DNA of 64,000 nucleotides from assembly GCF_000511175.1 (NCBI RefSeq), contig NZ_KI866530.1, forward strand, positions 2,060,404 through 2,124,403. Reading direction: 5' to 3'. A program made the translations under genes and the position numbers. Under the pieces are notes generated by a model. That model had not been told where the DNA came from and searched no databases. It saw only the letters and a list, made by a program, of their open reading frames with translations. The DNA comes from Sediminibacterium salmoneum NBRC 103935 (lineage in GTDB: Bacteria; Bacteroidota; Bacteroidia; Chitinophagales; Chitinophagaceae). This document shows, piece after piece, positions 1 to 9,640 of the stretch. The stretch's first letter is position 1, and the number at the start of each line of letters is the position of its first letter.

Positions 1-719
1 TTTATCATAAGGTATACACGGCTCAATTGAGCAGCAGCAGCCCATTTACTTACATAATTGCCATTTGAAGTTGGCAACAAGGTTTCAGCCTTGGTTAAGT
101 CTGCTATTACCTGATCGTACACCGCTTTTACGGTAGCTCTTGCAGGATAGTTTGCATCTGTTACGTTACCAGTTGGGGTTAAAACCAATGGAACACCCGG
201 GTTGGTAGCATAGTCTCCATCTCCAACGAATTTGGCAAACAATCTTACCAATTCAAAATACATGGATGCTCTTAACATTAAAGCTTCCCCTTCTACTGAA
301 TTTTTCTTAGCAGTAGATGAAGTTACTTTGGCAACAGCTGTTAACACATTATTACAACGATTAATGGTGTTGTAGCAAGCTGCCCAGGTATCACGAGCAA
401 AGTTATTATCAGAAACCATCTGCGTCTGATAAGCATCAGATAAGCCAGCAAAAGTTCCTGTAAAGTTAATATTGGTAGAGTTGCCGATAACATCATTTAA
501 AACCATGATATCACCGCCATAAGCTGCGGCACTTTGTGCACCATCATATGCACCTACCAGGGTAACCAAAACATCACCTTCTGTATTTAATGCAAGATTA
601 TCCGCTATACTAGCTGTTGGTGCAATGTCCAATCTTTTTTCGCAACCTACCAGTGTAATAGTACCTAAAAGCAATGCAGCTTTGAAGTAATTACTCATGT
701 TGTTGATTAATATTTTCAT
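1..719 (-). CDS. SusD/RagB family nutrient-binding lipoprotein (partial)
   Basis: The open frame runs from an ATG at 719 off the left edge of the window, so about 240 N-terminal residues are visible and the C-terminus is missing. A second in-frame ATG lies seven codons in. The N-terminus has a lipoprotein signal ending in LVGC, so the mature protein should be an acylated outer-membrane lipoprotein. The visible part has the helical TPR-like character of SusD proteins (for example a stretch ALMLRASMYFELVRLFAKF, typical of the family). It starts 19 bases after the stop of the SusC gene, the usual SusC-SusD order. SusD proteins cap the SusC barrel and capture glycans or peptides. The substrate cannot be read from this fragment. 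Confidence 0.9.
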   Translation of the reverse strand, partial: MKILINNMSNYFKAALLLGTITLVGCEKRLDIAPTASIADNLALNTEGDVLVTLVGAYDGAQSAAAYGGDIMVLNDVIGNSTNINFTGTFAGLSDAYQTQMVSDNNFARDTWAACYNTINRCNNVLTAVAKVTSSTAKKNSVEGEALMLRASMYFELVRLFAKFVGDGDYATNPGVPLVLTPTGNVTDANYPARATVKAVYDQVIADLTKAETLLPTSNGNYVSKWAAAAQLSRVYLMI

Positions 720-738
720 AATAGTTATTATTAATTAA

Positions 739-3700
739 TTAAAAACCTACGTTCACACCAAACAAAATAGTTCTTGGCTGAGGTGATGTATAGAAGTCAT
801 TTCCTTTAGCAATATTTGAATCGAATGAGTCCGCATTAACTTCCGGATCCCAGTAAGTGTAATTGGTAAAGGTTAACAAGTTCTGTGCAGATACATAAAC
901 TCTTAAACGCTCGATTTTAAATTTAGACAATTGCTTTGCGTTGAAAGTGTAGCCTAAAGAAACTGTTCTTAAACGGATGTAAGAACCATCTACGATATAA
1001 CGGCTGCTGGCCTGAGATCCATTCACTCTGTACAAACGTACCTGAGGAACATCAGTAATATCACCAGGCTTCTGCCATCTTCTCAACTGATCTGCAGTAT
1101 TGTTGTCTTCGTATAACATACTTGCAGAAGAGTATCTACCCATACCATAAATGTTGTTCTCGTTACCCAATACACCATTAAAGAAAATAGATGCATCAAA
1201 TCCTTTGTAAGAGAAGTTGTTGGTAATACCTAAGATATAATCAGGGTTTGGATCTCCTGCTACAATTCTTTGTGCAAGATTATAGTTGCTGGTTGTTCCT
1301 TTATTTAAAGAACCATCTGCATTCTTGGTATTTAAATAGAACAATGCGTTACCGTTTGCAGGATCAACTCCGGCATATTGTGGGGTATAGAAAACACCTA
1401 CTGCATATCCTTCCTGAACGCGGTTCATACTGCTGATTCCACCTTCAATAATTTGACCAGCGATATCAGTTACCTTACCAATATTACGGGCAATATTAAA
1501 GCTGGTATTCCACTTGAATGCACCAATCAGGTTCTGTGTATTCAATACAAACTCAAATCCTTTGTTCTGTAATTTACCTACGTTTCTAACCTGACTGTTG
1601 AAACCGGTAGTTGCAGGAATATTTACATTCAACAATAAACCTTCTGTATTCTTAACATAGTAGTCGATTTCACCGGTAATACGGTTGTTCAAGAAACCGA
1701 AGTCGAAACCAATATCAAACTGTTTGGTAGTTTCCCACTTCAGGTTGTCGTTTCTCAACTGAGAAGGACGCTGACCTGCAGCACCTGCGTAACCCGCATC
1801 TCCAGAGAATAAACCTAACTGAGGGAAGTTTCCGATTTCAGCGTTACCAACAATACCGTAGCTCGCACGCATTTTCAGGAAGCTGATGAATTTATTATCC
1901 TGTAGGAATTTTTCATTACTCATGATCCAGCCCGCAGAAATCGCAGGGAAGAAACCAGATCTTGAATTTCTACCGAATCTGGAAGACTGGTCAATACGCG
2001 CACTTGCCGCAACAATGTATTTCTCATCAAAAGTATAATTACCTCTTAAGAAATAAGAAAGGAATCTGAAATCGGTCTGAGAAGAACTACCACTGGAAAT
2101 GGTTGCCGCACTTGCAATCTTCTGATAAGAATCGGAAGGGAATGCAGTACCTTCTGTAAAGTTGTATTTCGCCTGAGACTGTTGGTACTGAGTACCCAAT
2201 GTTGCACTGATATTGTGTTTATTTACAACAGTGCTATAATTAAAGTAAGACTGTGTATTGTAGTTGGTTACAAATGCACCTCTGTTGGTACCCAAACCTC
2301 TGGACGCTCTGGTTTGGTTTCTAACAGTCTGAGTTTGGAAGTAACCTTCTTCATTCTGACTTAAGTAGTCCATACCAAATTCAGTCTGGAAGGTTAATCC
2401 TTTAGCTAAATAAGCTTTGATATATGCATTACCAAATGTTCTGTAAACATCCTGCGTATACTTGGCATAGTCAACAGACAATACCGGATTATAATACAAA
2501 GGAATGTTCACGTCTCCGGGAGGCGCACCAGCTGGTAAACCTGTATTCGGATCAGTGAATGGAGTCATTGGCATTAATGCGATTGCCTGTAAAGGATTAG
2601 AGAAGGCGTTATCATCTGGTAAACGTCTGTTATAGGTTCTGGAAAGGCTTAAAGAAACCCCCATATCCATCCAATCGTTCACTTTCTGATCAATGCTTAA
2701 ACGACCGGTAGTTCTCTTTAATTCGTTACCAATCATGGTACCGGATTGCTCTAAATGCTGGAATGAAGAGAAAAACTTGGTTTTATCTGTACCACCTCTG
2801 ATTTGTAAATCAGCTTGTCTGTACGGAGCTTTCTGGAAAACAGCATCCTGCCAGTCATAAGATTTCTTTGGATCTTTAGACCAGTTACCATAACTGTAGT
2901 AATCCATTACACCATCTTTAACATAGGTAGTCCAGCTATCCGGATCATTTAATGGAGTACCATCCAAATCATCACGGTATTTGGCACCTTCTAAAATAAG
3001 CGTAGCGTATTCTTCGGAATTCAACATTTTCAAACGCTTGGTTGCTTCAGCAGCACCTGTCTGATAGTTAAAAGTAACCTGAGTTTTACCTGCACGACCT
3101 CTTTTAGTAGTAATCAAGACAACTCCGTTTGCTGCACGAGAACCGAAGATGGCACCTGCAGAAGCATCTTTTAATACTTCAATAGATTCAATGTCGTTGG
3201 GGTTAAGGTCAACCAATGGATTGGTTTGTCCACCATAAGAACTCTGGCTATTGGAAGTCATTGGAATTCCATCCAATACATACAAAGGCTGGCTGCTCGC
3301 ACTGATAGAAGAGTTTCCTCTAACACGAACAGTAACCGCCTGTCCTAATTTACCAGACTGGCTGTTTACAAATACACCTGCTGCCTTACCTTGTAATGCG
3401 GCATCCACACTCGGTGTGGGCATGTATTCAATATCTTTTCCTTTTACGCGGGCAATATTACCAGTTACTTCTCTTTTAATTTGAGCACCACCGAAACCGG
3501 TAACGATTACTTCACTCAAATTAGAAACAGAAGAGTTCAAGGCAACATCCACATTGGTACCTCTTACAGGAGCTTCTACTTCAGAATATCCTACATAAGA
3601 AAATACCAGGGTTTTTACGCTGGAAGTTACTTTAATGCTGTACGCACCGTCCGCGCCTGTTAAAGCGGTAACAGCGGTACCTTTTGCTTTTACTGTAACA

Positions 3701-3816
3701 CCACCCAGCGGAGCCCCGTTGGCGGCGTCAGTAACTTTACCTGACACGGTTGTTTGAGCATGAGCTACCACAACACAGAAGAGAGCAAAAAGCCCTACTA
3801 GCAGTTTTTTTCTCAT
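739..3816 (-). CDS. SusC/RagA family TonB-dependent outer-membrane receptor
   Basis: A 1025-residue protein with a signal peptide of about 20 residues, then a carboxypeptidase-regulatory-like domain (about 22-105, starting VSGKVTDAANGAPLGGV), a TonB plug (about 115-240, with the VRVRGNSSI and GSRAANGVVLITTKRG signatures) and a long beta-barrel that ends in phenylalanine (NVGF), as outer-membrane proteins do. It imports substrates too large for porins using TonB energy, together with the SusD lipoprotein encoded 19 bases downstream. No sigma/anti-sigma pair, hybrid two-component sensor or glycoside hydrolase lies next to it in this window, so the substrate is unknown. Its 5' leader has a small hairpin and an A-rich stretch before the ATG. 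Confidence 0.95.
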   Translation of the reverse strand: MRKKLLVGLFALFCVVVAHAQTTVSGKVTDAANGAPLGGVTVKAKGTAVTALTGADGAYSIKVTSSVKTLVFSYVGYSEVEAPVRGTNVDVALNSSVSNLSEVIVTGFGGAQIKREVTGNIARVKGKDIEYMPTPSVDAALQGKAAGVFVNSQSGKLGQAVTVRVRGNSSISASSQPLYVLDGIPMTSNSQSSYGGQTNPLVDLNPNDIESIEVLKDASAGAIFGSRAANGVVLITTKRGRAGKTQVTFNYQTGAAEATKRLKMLNSEEYATLILEGAKYRDDLDGTPLNDPDSWTTYVKDGVMDYYSYGNWSKDPKKSYDWQDAVFQKAPYRQADLQIRGGTDKTKFFSSFQHLEQSGTMIGNELKRTTGRLSIDQKVNDWMDMGVSLSLSRTYNRRLPDDNAFSNPLQAIALMPMTPFTDPNTGLPAGAPPGDVNIPLYYNPVLSVDYAKYTQDVYRTFGNAYIKAYLAKGLTFQTEFGMDYLSQNEEGYFQTQTVRNQTRASRGLGTNRGAFVTNYNTQSYFNYSTVVNKHNISATLGTQYQQSQAKYNFTEGTAFPSDSYQKIASAATISSGSSSQTDFRFLSYFLRGNYTFDEKYIVAASARIDQSSRFGRNSRSGFFPAISAGWIMSNEKFLQDNKFISFLKMRASYGIVGNAEIGNFPQLGLFSGDAGYAGAAGQRPSQLRNDNLKWETTKQFDIGFDFGFLNNRITGEIDYYVKNTEGLLLNVNIPATTGFNSQVRNVGKLQNKGFEFVLNTQNLIGAFKWNTSFNIARNIGKVTDIAGQIIEGGISSMNRVQEGYAVGVFYTPQYAGVDPANGNALFYLNTKNADGSLNKGTTSNYNLAQRIVAGDPNPDYILGITNNFSYKGFDASIFFNGVLGNENNIYGMGRYSSASMLYEDNNTADQLRRWQKPGDITDVPQVRLYRVNGSQASSRYIVDGSYIRLRTVSLGYTFNAKQLSKFKIERLRVYVSAQNLLTFTNYTYWDPEVNADSFDSNIAKGNDFYTSPQPRTILFGVNVGF

Positions 3817-4244
3817 ATTTAGTTTTTTGGTTCTATACCGGTGAGTTCACCAGTCAGCCACCAAGTTAACAAAAATTTCATTTGTAAACGATTTGTTAAA
3901 GGTTTTTTTAAGGTTTGTTAAAAGGATGAATGGTTAAAACCGCCTAATTCATATGTGAATACCCCTGATTGGGTTAAATTCTAAAAACTTACGAGCAAAA
4001 GTCTTATATATAGTTTTATTTTAAATATATTATTAATATTATCTATTTACTATTGTTTATCAATAATTTAAAAAACGGAAATGAGGAAAAACCTCTTACT
4101 GCAACAAAAATTAATTTTGCAGTTTGCCCTATTTTGGTAATTTAGTGGTAGAATTTAATGGGTTAGTAAGTAAAGGGGTCAACAGTTTTGTTGGCCCTTT
4201 TGCGTTTTATAATTTTCCCTTTAAATTCCCTTATTATACCTGTT
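3817..4244. promoter_or_regulatory. Divergent intergenic region between susC-like gene and radA
   Basis: No gene was found in these 428 bases. On the minus strand, two near-identical direct repeats of TTTGTTAAA(A)GG (3892-3902 and 3914-3925, 22 bases apart) lie upstream of the susC-like gene and could be regulator sites. A small hairpin (GGTGA/TCACC near 3840-3852) lies in its probable leader. On the plus strand a TAATTTTG element (4112-4119) matches the Bacteroidota -7 consensus, and a hairpin followed by T residues lies at 4176-4201. The promoter assignments are by consensus only. Confidence 0.4.
4176..4201 (+). terminator. Terminator-like hairpin just upstream of radA
   Basis: GGGTCAAC and GTTGGCCC form an 8-bp stem (one G-U pair) around the loop AGTTTT, followed at once by TTTT. 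No plus-strand gene ends here; the only upstream plus-strand signal is the -7-like element at 4112-4119. The hairpin could end a short RNA or act as an attenuator in the radA leader. It also lies so close to the radA ATG (4245) that a start at TTG 4188, inside the hairpin, is unlikely. Confidence 0.4.
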
Positions 4245-5618
4245 ATGAGTAAGATTAAGACCGCTTTTTTTTGCAGCAATTGTGGATACGAGAGTACAAA
4301 ATGGATTGGAAAATGTCCTTCCTGTAATCAATGGAATACATTTTCAGAAGAAATAATTCAAAGTGGAGACGCAAAAGAAAAAACTACCTGGGATGACTAC
4401 TCAGATAAAAAAAGAACGAGCAAATCAATTGCACTAAATGAAATAAGTTACCAGGAAGAAAAAAGATTGGTTACCACAGACGCAGAATTAAACAGAGTGT
4501 TAGGCGGGGGGATTGTAGCTGGTAGTCTGGTGTTGGTTGCCGGTGAACCCGGAATTGGTAAAAGCACTTTGTTTTTACAAAATGGATTGCTGTTAAAAAA
4601 TATCCGGGTTTTATATATCAGTGGAGAAGAAAGTGAGCAGCAAATTAAAATGCGTGCTGATCGTCTTAATATCTCCAATGAAAATTTTTACCTGCTTACT
4701 GAAACAGACACCAATATCATTTTTAAAGAAATTAAAAAACTAAAACCAGAGCTGGTGATTGTAGATTCCATTCAAACGCTACAGTCTAATCTGATTGAAT
4801 CAGCTGCAGGTACTGTTTCACAAATAAGAGAATGCGCTGCCGCCTTCCAACGCTTTGCAAAAGAAACCAACACGCCCGTATTTCTGATTGGTCATATAAC
4901 AAAAGATGGCTCCATTGCAGGACCCAAAATTCTGGAGCATATGGTGGATACCGTTCTGCAATTTGAAGGTGACAGACACTATGCTTACAGAATTCTCAGA
5001 ACACTTAAAAACCGCTTTGGCTCTACATCTGAGCTGGGTATCTATGAAATGGGGGGCACCGGAATGCGCGTTGTAACCAATCCTTCAGAAATACTAATTG
5101 CTCAGAGAGAAGAAGTATTGAGCGGAAGTGGAATTGCAGCTGCCCTGGAAGGAATGCGTCCGCTTTTAATTGAAGTACAGGCACTGGTAACTCCCAGTGT
5201 ATATGGAACACCACAAAGAACGGTTACCGGTTTCGATTTAAGAAGATTACAACTTTTACTGGCAGTATTAGAGAAGAGAGGTGGATTTCAATTCGGACTG
5301 AAAGATGTTTTTGTAAATATTGCCGGAGGAATAAAAATTGAAGACCCATCCATTGACCTTGCGGTAATTTGTGCATTGCTTTCTTCTTATGAAGACAACC
5401 CGCTACCAAAAAATATTTGCTTTGCCGGAGAAGTTGGATTGAATGGAGAAATCAGAGCCGTTAACAGAATTGAACAACGAATTGCAGAAGCTCAAAAACT
5501 GGGTTTCGAAAAAATTATTGTTTCAAAGTTTAACAAAAAAAGTTTTGATGCAAAAGCATTTCAGATTCAGATTATTGCCCTTAGCAGAGTAGATGAAGTG
5601 TATCAGCAATTGTTTTAA
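4245..5618 (+). CDS. radA: DNA repair protein RadA
   Basis: A 457-residue protein of the usual RadA length. It has an N-terminal C4 zinc finger (Cys10, Cys13, Cys24, Cys27), a RecA-like ATPase with Walker A GEPGIGKST at about residue 100, the RadA-specific KNRFG motif near residue 250, and a C-terminal Lon-protease-like domain. RadA helps branch migration and processing of recombination intermediates. The open frame extends upstream to a TTG at 4188, but those 19 residues are not RadA-like; ATG 4245 puts the zinc finger at the normal distance from the N-terminus. It is followed after 75 bases by the comF-like gene. Confidence 0.96.
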   Translation: MSKIKTAFFCSNCGYESTKWIGKCPSCNQWNTFSEEIIQSGDAKEKTTWDDYSDKKRTSKSIALNEISYQEEKRLVTTDAELNRVLGGGIVAGSLVLVAGEPGIGKSTLFLQNGLLLKNIRVLYISGEESEQQIKMRADRLNISNENFYLLTETDTNIIFKEIKKLKPELVIVDSIQTLQSNLIESAAGTVSQIRECAAAFQRFAKETNTPVFLIGHITKDGSIAGPKILEHMVDTVLQFEGDRHYAYRILRTLKNRFGSTSELGIYEMGGTGMRVVTNPSEILIAQREEVLSGSGIAAALEGMRPLLIEVQALVTPSVYGTPQRTVTGFDLRRLQLLLAVLEKRGGFQFGLKDVFVNIAGGIKIEDPSIDLAVICALLSSYEDNPLPKNICFAGEVGLNGEIRAVNRIEQRIAEAQKLGFEKIIVSKFNKKSFDAKAFQIQIIALSRVDEVYQQLF

Positions 5619-5693
5619 AGAATCCGTTTAAAAACATTTTTTTCTTCGTTAAATACGCATCTGTGTTAATAATATTATGCAGAAATTGACTTC

Positions 5694-6395
5694 ATGTCAA
5701 TACCTATTCAATATTATATCAATGCATTTCAACAATTGTTTTTTCCGCATATCTGTTGCGGATGCGGCGCTGATTATTTAAAAGACAATCAATTCATTTG
5801 TGCATCCTGTATGCACATGCTACCCGAAACGCATTTTCTGGACAAAACCGGTAATCCAATTGATAAAATTTTTGAAGGCAGAATACCCGTTACGGCAGCC
5901 GGGGCCGGTTTTTATTTTTATAAGTCCGGATTGGTACAACACCTGATTGCCCAGTTAAAATATCATCAGAACAAAGAAGCCGGTAAATTTCTTGGAAGAT
6001 GCCTGGGACGTCAGTTAATAGCTACCAGCCGGTTTAATAGTGTTGATTTACTAATGCCCCTGCCCCTTCATCCCAAAAAAGAATTTCAACGGGGATACAA
6101 CCAGGCTGCCCTTATTTGTGAGGGAATCAAAGAAGTCTGGCCTAAACCCATTTGTACCAAAGCTATCTCCCGTCTTATTTATACGCAAACACAGACCCAG
6201 GGTAACCGCATCAGCCGATGGAAAAACATGGAAAATGCATTCTGGGTCGTGGATCCAGCCTATATTAAAAACAAACATATTCTATTGATTGATGATGTAA
6301 TTACCACTGGTGCCAGCCTGGAAGCATGCGGAAATGCCATTTTAAGTGTACCTGGCACAAAACTCAGTATCGTAACTGCAGCCTATACCGTTTAA
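5694..6395 (+). CDS. ComF family phosphoribosyltransferase-like protein
   Basis: A 233-residue protein. The N-terminus carries a zinc-ribbon-like pair (CCGCG and CASC at about residues 20-40). The C-terminal half has a type I phosphoribosyltransferase PRPP-binding loop (LLIDDVITTGAS, about residues 200-211) and the LPLHPKKEFQRGYNQA segment typical of ComF/GntX. ComF family members take part in DNA uptake in competent bacteria; in Bacteroidota the role is not well established. It lies between radA and a glutathione peroxidase gene on the same strand, and a role in single-stranded DNA handling is only inferred. Confidence 0.88.
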   Translation: MSIPIQYYINAFQQLFFPHICCGCGADYLKDNQFICASCMHMLPETHFLDKTGNPIDKIFEGRIPVTAAGAGFYFYKSGLVQHLIAQLKYHQNKEAGKFLGRCLGRQLIATSRFNSVDLLMPLPLHPKKEFQRGYNQAALICEGIKEVWPKPICTKAISRLIYTQTQTQGNRISRWKNMENAFWVVDPAYIKNKHILLIDDVITTGASLEACGNAILSVPGTKLSIVTAAYTV

Positions 6396-6453
6396 ACTAC
6401 CCCTTACTGCATCAACTTTTTCTGCTTAGTTTCGTTATAATAAATAAAAACGC

Positions 6454-6987
6454 ATGAAATACTTTCTTTCAATCATCAGCTTTGTTATGCTTAGTGCATT
6501 TACCCTACCCGGCGGACCCAGCATTCATAGTTTTAAAGTAAAGTCGATTGATGGCAAAACCATTGATTTTTCCAGCTTTAAAGGAAAAAAGATACTAGTA
6601 GTAAACACGGCTTCCAAATGTGGCTACACCCCTCAATATGAAGCTTTACAAAAAGTGTATGAAGCCCACAAAGACAAACTGGTAATCGTAGGATTTCCAG
6701 CCAATAATTTTGGAGGTCAGGAGCCAGGTTCAGATAGTGAAATCCAGGACTTTTGCAAAGCTCGTTTTGGCGTAAGCTTTCCAATGGCCAGCAAAGTAAG
6801 TGTTAAAGGAAACGATATGGCACCCATCTACAAATGGCTGACTGCAAAAGCAGAGAATGGTGTACTGGATGCAGAAGTAGGCTGGAATTTTGGGAAATTC
6901 CTGCTGGATGAAAATGGAAAAATGATTGCTTATTATCCTAGCAAAGTAAAACCAGACAGCGAAGAAATTTTAAAGTATGTAAAATAG
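6454..6987 (+). CDS. Glutathione peroxidase family thiol peroxidase
   Basis: A 177-residue protein with an N-terminal hydrophobic signal (about residues 1-20), so probably exported. It has the family motifs: NTASKCGYTPQY with a peroxidatic Cys in place of selenocysteine, the GFPANNFGGQEPG loop with the catalytic Gln, and WNFGKFL with the catalytic Trp and Asn. Enzymes of this type in bacteria usually reduce hydroperoxides with thioredoxin rather than glutathione. The gene ends 20 bases before holB. Confidence 0.93.
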   Translation: MKYFLSIISFVMLSAFTLPGGPSIHSFKVKSIDGKTIDFSSFKGKKILVVNTASKCGYTPQYEALQKVYEAHKDKLVIVGFPANNFGGQEPGSDSEIQDFCKARFGVSFPMASKVSVKGNDMAPIYKWLTAKAENGVLDAEVGWNFGKFLLDENGKMIAYYPSKVKPDSEEILKYVK

Positions 6988-7007
6988 TTTTTCAGCTATT
7001 TTTACAG

Positions 7008-8207
7008 ATGCTTTTTTCAGATGTAATAGGACAGGATACCATTAAGCAGCATTTGGCTGAAATGGTTGAACATAACAGACTTAGCCACGCATTATTATTC
7101 CTGGCAAAAGAAGGGGCAGGTGGACTTCCACTTGCCCTTGCTTTTGCGCAATATATTGTAAGCCTTCCTGCCGAAGCCCCGGTAGTAGAAGATCTTTTTG
7201 GTGGAATGACGGCATTGGAACCTTCAGGCGGTTTTATTCCCCCCGAACAAATAGCCAACCAACCTGCCTATGTAAGAGCAGATAAACTGGTGCACCCCGA
7301 TTTGCATTTTACTTATCCCGTTATTCCCAGAAAATCTGGAGATAAGCCCGTAAGCGCAGATTATATTGAAGAATGGAGAAGCTTTGTTGAAACCATGCCT
7401 TATGGTAATGTTTACGACTGGTTGCAAAGTATTGGTGCCGAAAACAAACAGGGAAATATTACAGCGGAAGAATGCAACCAGATTATCAGGGAGCTGAGTT
7501 TAAAAAGTTTTGAAAGCAGATACAAGGTTTTATTGCTTTGGATGCCCGAATACCTGGGCAAAGAGGGGAACAAACTTTTAAAGTTGATTGAAGAGCCTCC
7601 GCCCAATACCGTTTTCATTCTGGTTGCTGAAAATGAAGAATCGATTCTGCCTACTATTATAAGCAGGTGTCAATTGGTTCGTATTCCAGCATTGGAAGAT
7701 GCAGATATTGAAAAAGCATTGACTGAACGTGCCAAAGCCAATGAAGAAACAGCGAGACAAATCACCGGGATTTGTGAGGGCAACTACAGGGAAGCCCTGC
7801 ATTTATTACAACATGCCGACGAAGACTGGCAGTCTTTGTTAAGAGAATGGTTGAATGCCATGCTGAAAACCGGACCGGCCGCTCAACTGAAATTTATTGA
7901 TGAAGTCAGCAGACTGGGAAGAGAAAAACAAAAACAATTTCTACGTTATTTCAACCACTTGCTGGAACAAAGCATTCGTATTCGCGTAATGAGCGAGGAA
8001 CAGATTAAAGTGGCAGCTGAGGAAAAAGACTTTGCCAAAAGACTGAATAAAATTGCTTCCGTTAGTCAGCAGGAATGCATGATTGAGGAGCTGGACAAGG
8101 CCGCTTACTACATAGAACGCAATGCCCACGCCAAAATGCTGTTTCAGGCACTGACCATTAAACTATACCATATCATTCAGAACAAAACCTTAATTTTGAG
8201 TAAATAG
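7008..8207 (+). CDS. holB: DNA polymerase III subunit delta-prime
   Basis: A 399-residue clamp-loader AAA+ subunit. The start MLFSDVIGQDTIKQHL and the segment NKLLKLIEEPPPNTVFILVAEN (sensor/SRC region) are diagnostic of the delta-prime/gamma family. The P-loop position reads LAKEGAGGLPLALAFAQ, without the Walker lysine, as expected for a delta-prime subunit that does not hydrolyse ATP. It sits directly before a PSP1/RicT-like gene (35 bases), an adjacency also known in Bacillus (holB-yaaT). Confidence 0.93.
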   Translation: MLFSDVIGQDTIKQHLAEMVEHNRLSHALLFLAKEGAGGLPLALAFAQYIVSLPAEAPVVEDLFGGMTALEPSGGFIPPEQIANQPAYVRADKLVHPDLHFTYPVIPRKSGDKPVSADYIEEWRSFVETMPYGNVYDWLQSIGAENKQGNITAEECNQIIRELSLKSFESRYKVLLLWMPEYLGKEGNKLLKLIEEPPPNTVFILVAENEESILPTIISRCQLVRIPALEDADIEKALTERAKANEETARQITGICEGNYREALHLLQHADEDWQSLLREWLNAMLKTGPAAQLKFIDEVSRLGREKQKQFLRYFNHLLEQSIRIRVMSEEQIKVAAEEKDFAKRLNKIASVSQQECMIEELDKAAYYIERNAHAKMLFQALTIKLYHIIQNKTLILSK

Positions 8208-8242
8208 GTATCAATTAAAGAACTTTTTATTTACATATATAT

Positions 8243-9640
8243 ATGGGATGTGGATCTTGTGGAACAGGAAAGCCTAACGGCTGTAAAAGTAATGGAGGGT
8301 GCAGCACGGGCGGATGCAATCGTTTAAATGTGCACGACTGGCTAATGAATCTGCCTTTCAGCGATCCTGAAAGCAGCTGCCGCGTGGTAGAAGTTAGCTT
8401 TAAGCAGGGAAGCAGAAAGGAATACTATAGAAATCCTACACTACAATATTTTGAAAAAGGGGAATACGTTACCGTTGAAGGCGTAAGTGGTTTTGATGTG
8501 GGTGAAGTGAGCCTCACCGGCGAACTGGTTCGTATGCAATTAAAGAAAAGACAGATTGACGAGTTCAGCCCCGAGATGAAAAAAATTCTCAGAAAAAGTA
8601 CGGAAAGAGATATTGAGAGTTTTGAAATAAGTAAAGGCCGTGAAAAAGAAATTCTGGCCAGAAGCAGAACCATCGCCAGAAGCCTGAATCTGCAAATGAA
8701 ACTAAGTGAAGTTGAAATTCAGGCAGATGGTAAAAAAGGAACTTTCTTCTATACCGCTGATGATCGCGTTGACTTCAGGGAAATGATTAAAATTTTTGCC
8801 AGTGATTTCAAGATCAAGGTAGAAATGAGACAGATTGGTATTAGACAAGAAGCTGCAAAACTAGGTGGTATTGGTTCCTGTGGCAGAGAACTTTGTTGCA
8901 GTACCTGGTTGAACGATTTCAAAAGCGTAAATACTACCGCAGCACGCTATCAAAACCTTTCTATTAATCAGACCAAGTTAAGTGGTCAGTGCGGCCGTTT
9001 AAAATGTTGCCTGAACTACGAACTGGATACTTATTTAGATGCACTTCAGCAATTCCCTGATTATGCTGACACATTGGATACAGCAATGGGAACCGCTCAT
9101 CTGATTAAAAAAGATATTTTTAAAAATTTAATGTGGTATGTGCTGCCCAATAATACCAAGCACTATCCATTAACCATTGATCGCGTTAAAGAGATTAAAC
9201 GCCTGAACAAGCAGGGTCAAAGAGTAGATGAATTACAGGCTGTTGAAATTGTAAGCAATAAACAGAAAGAGGCGGAACCTGCATTTGTTGAACTGGTTGG
9301 ACAAATCAGTTTAAAAACATTGGAGAAAAACGACCGAAGAAGAAGAGATCAGCAAAGAAATAACCAACGTGGTCAGCAGGGTAATGCACCACAAGGCAGG
9401 AACCAACCCAACCAGGGGCCCAACAGAAGTCCTCAACAAGGGGGGCAAAATCAGGGTGGTGGTCAAAATCAGGGGCAGGGACCCAGAAGACCACAGCAAA
9501 ACAATCCGAATGCTCCTCGCGGACCCCGTGGACCTCAGCCAAACAGACCCAACAGGCCCGTTCAGCCGAATAATGGTCCCGCCAATAGGCCAAATAACGG
9601 GAATAATTCCAGACCTGAGAACGGACCTAAGCCGGAATAA
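8243..9640 (+). CDS. PSP1 domain protein, RicT/YaaT-like
   Basis: A 465-residue protein. It has a cysteine- and glycine-rich N-terminus (CGSCG, then four more Cys within 25 residues), a central PSP1 domain (about 110-270) with SCGRELCC and GQCGRLKCC clusters, and a low-complexity tail from about residue 365 to the end made almost only of Gln, Asn, Pro, Gly and Arg. In Bacillus, RicT forms an Fe-S complex with RicA and RicF that affects RNA processing; no ricA or ricF is visible here. The disordered basic tail suggests RNA contact (inference). The last 14 bases overlap the convergent M3 peptidase gene. Confidence 0.88.
   Translation: MGCGSCGTGKPNGCKSNGGCSTGGCNRLNVHDWLMNLPFSDPESSCRVVEVSFKQGSRKEYYRNPTLQYFEKGEYVTVEGVSGFDVGEVSLTGELVRMQLKKRQIDEFSPEMKKILRKSTERDIESFEISKGREKEILARSRTIARSLNLQMKLSEVEIQADGKKGTFFYTADDRVDFREMIKIFASDFKIKVEMRQIGIRQEAAKLGGIGSCGRELCCSTWLNDFKSVNTTAARYQNLSINQTKLSGQCGRLKCCLNYELDTYLDALQQFPDYADTLDTAMGTAHLIKKDIFKNLMWYVLPNNTKHYPLTIDRVKEIKRLNKQGQRVDELQAVEIVSNKQKEAEPAFVELVGQISLKTLEKNDRRRRDQQRNNQRGQQGNAPQGRNQPNQGPNRSPQQGGQNQGGGQNQGQGPRRPQQNNPNAPRGPRGPQPNRPNRPVQPNNGPANRPNNGNNSRPENGPKPE

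Noticed and set aside
4188..4244. TTG 4188 as the radA start
   Set aside because: The extra 19 residues are hydrophobic and not RadA-like, and the TTG lies in a hairpin.
9306..9593. Long minus-strand frames opposite the PSP1 tail
   Set aside because: They mirror the low-complexity coding sequence and have no signal peptide, motif or promoter of their own.
9360..9640. Tandem repeat array in the PSP1 gene
   Set aside because: The tail is biased in composition, but no fixed repeat unit could be aligned.
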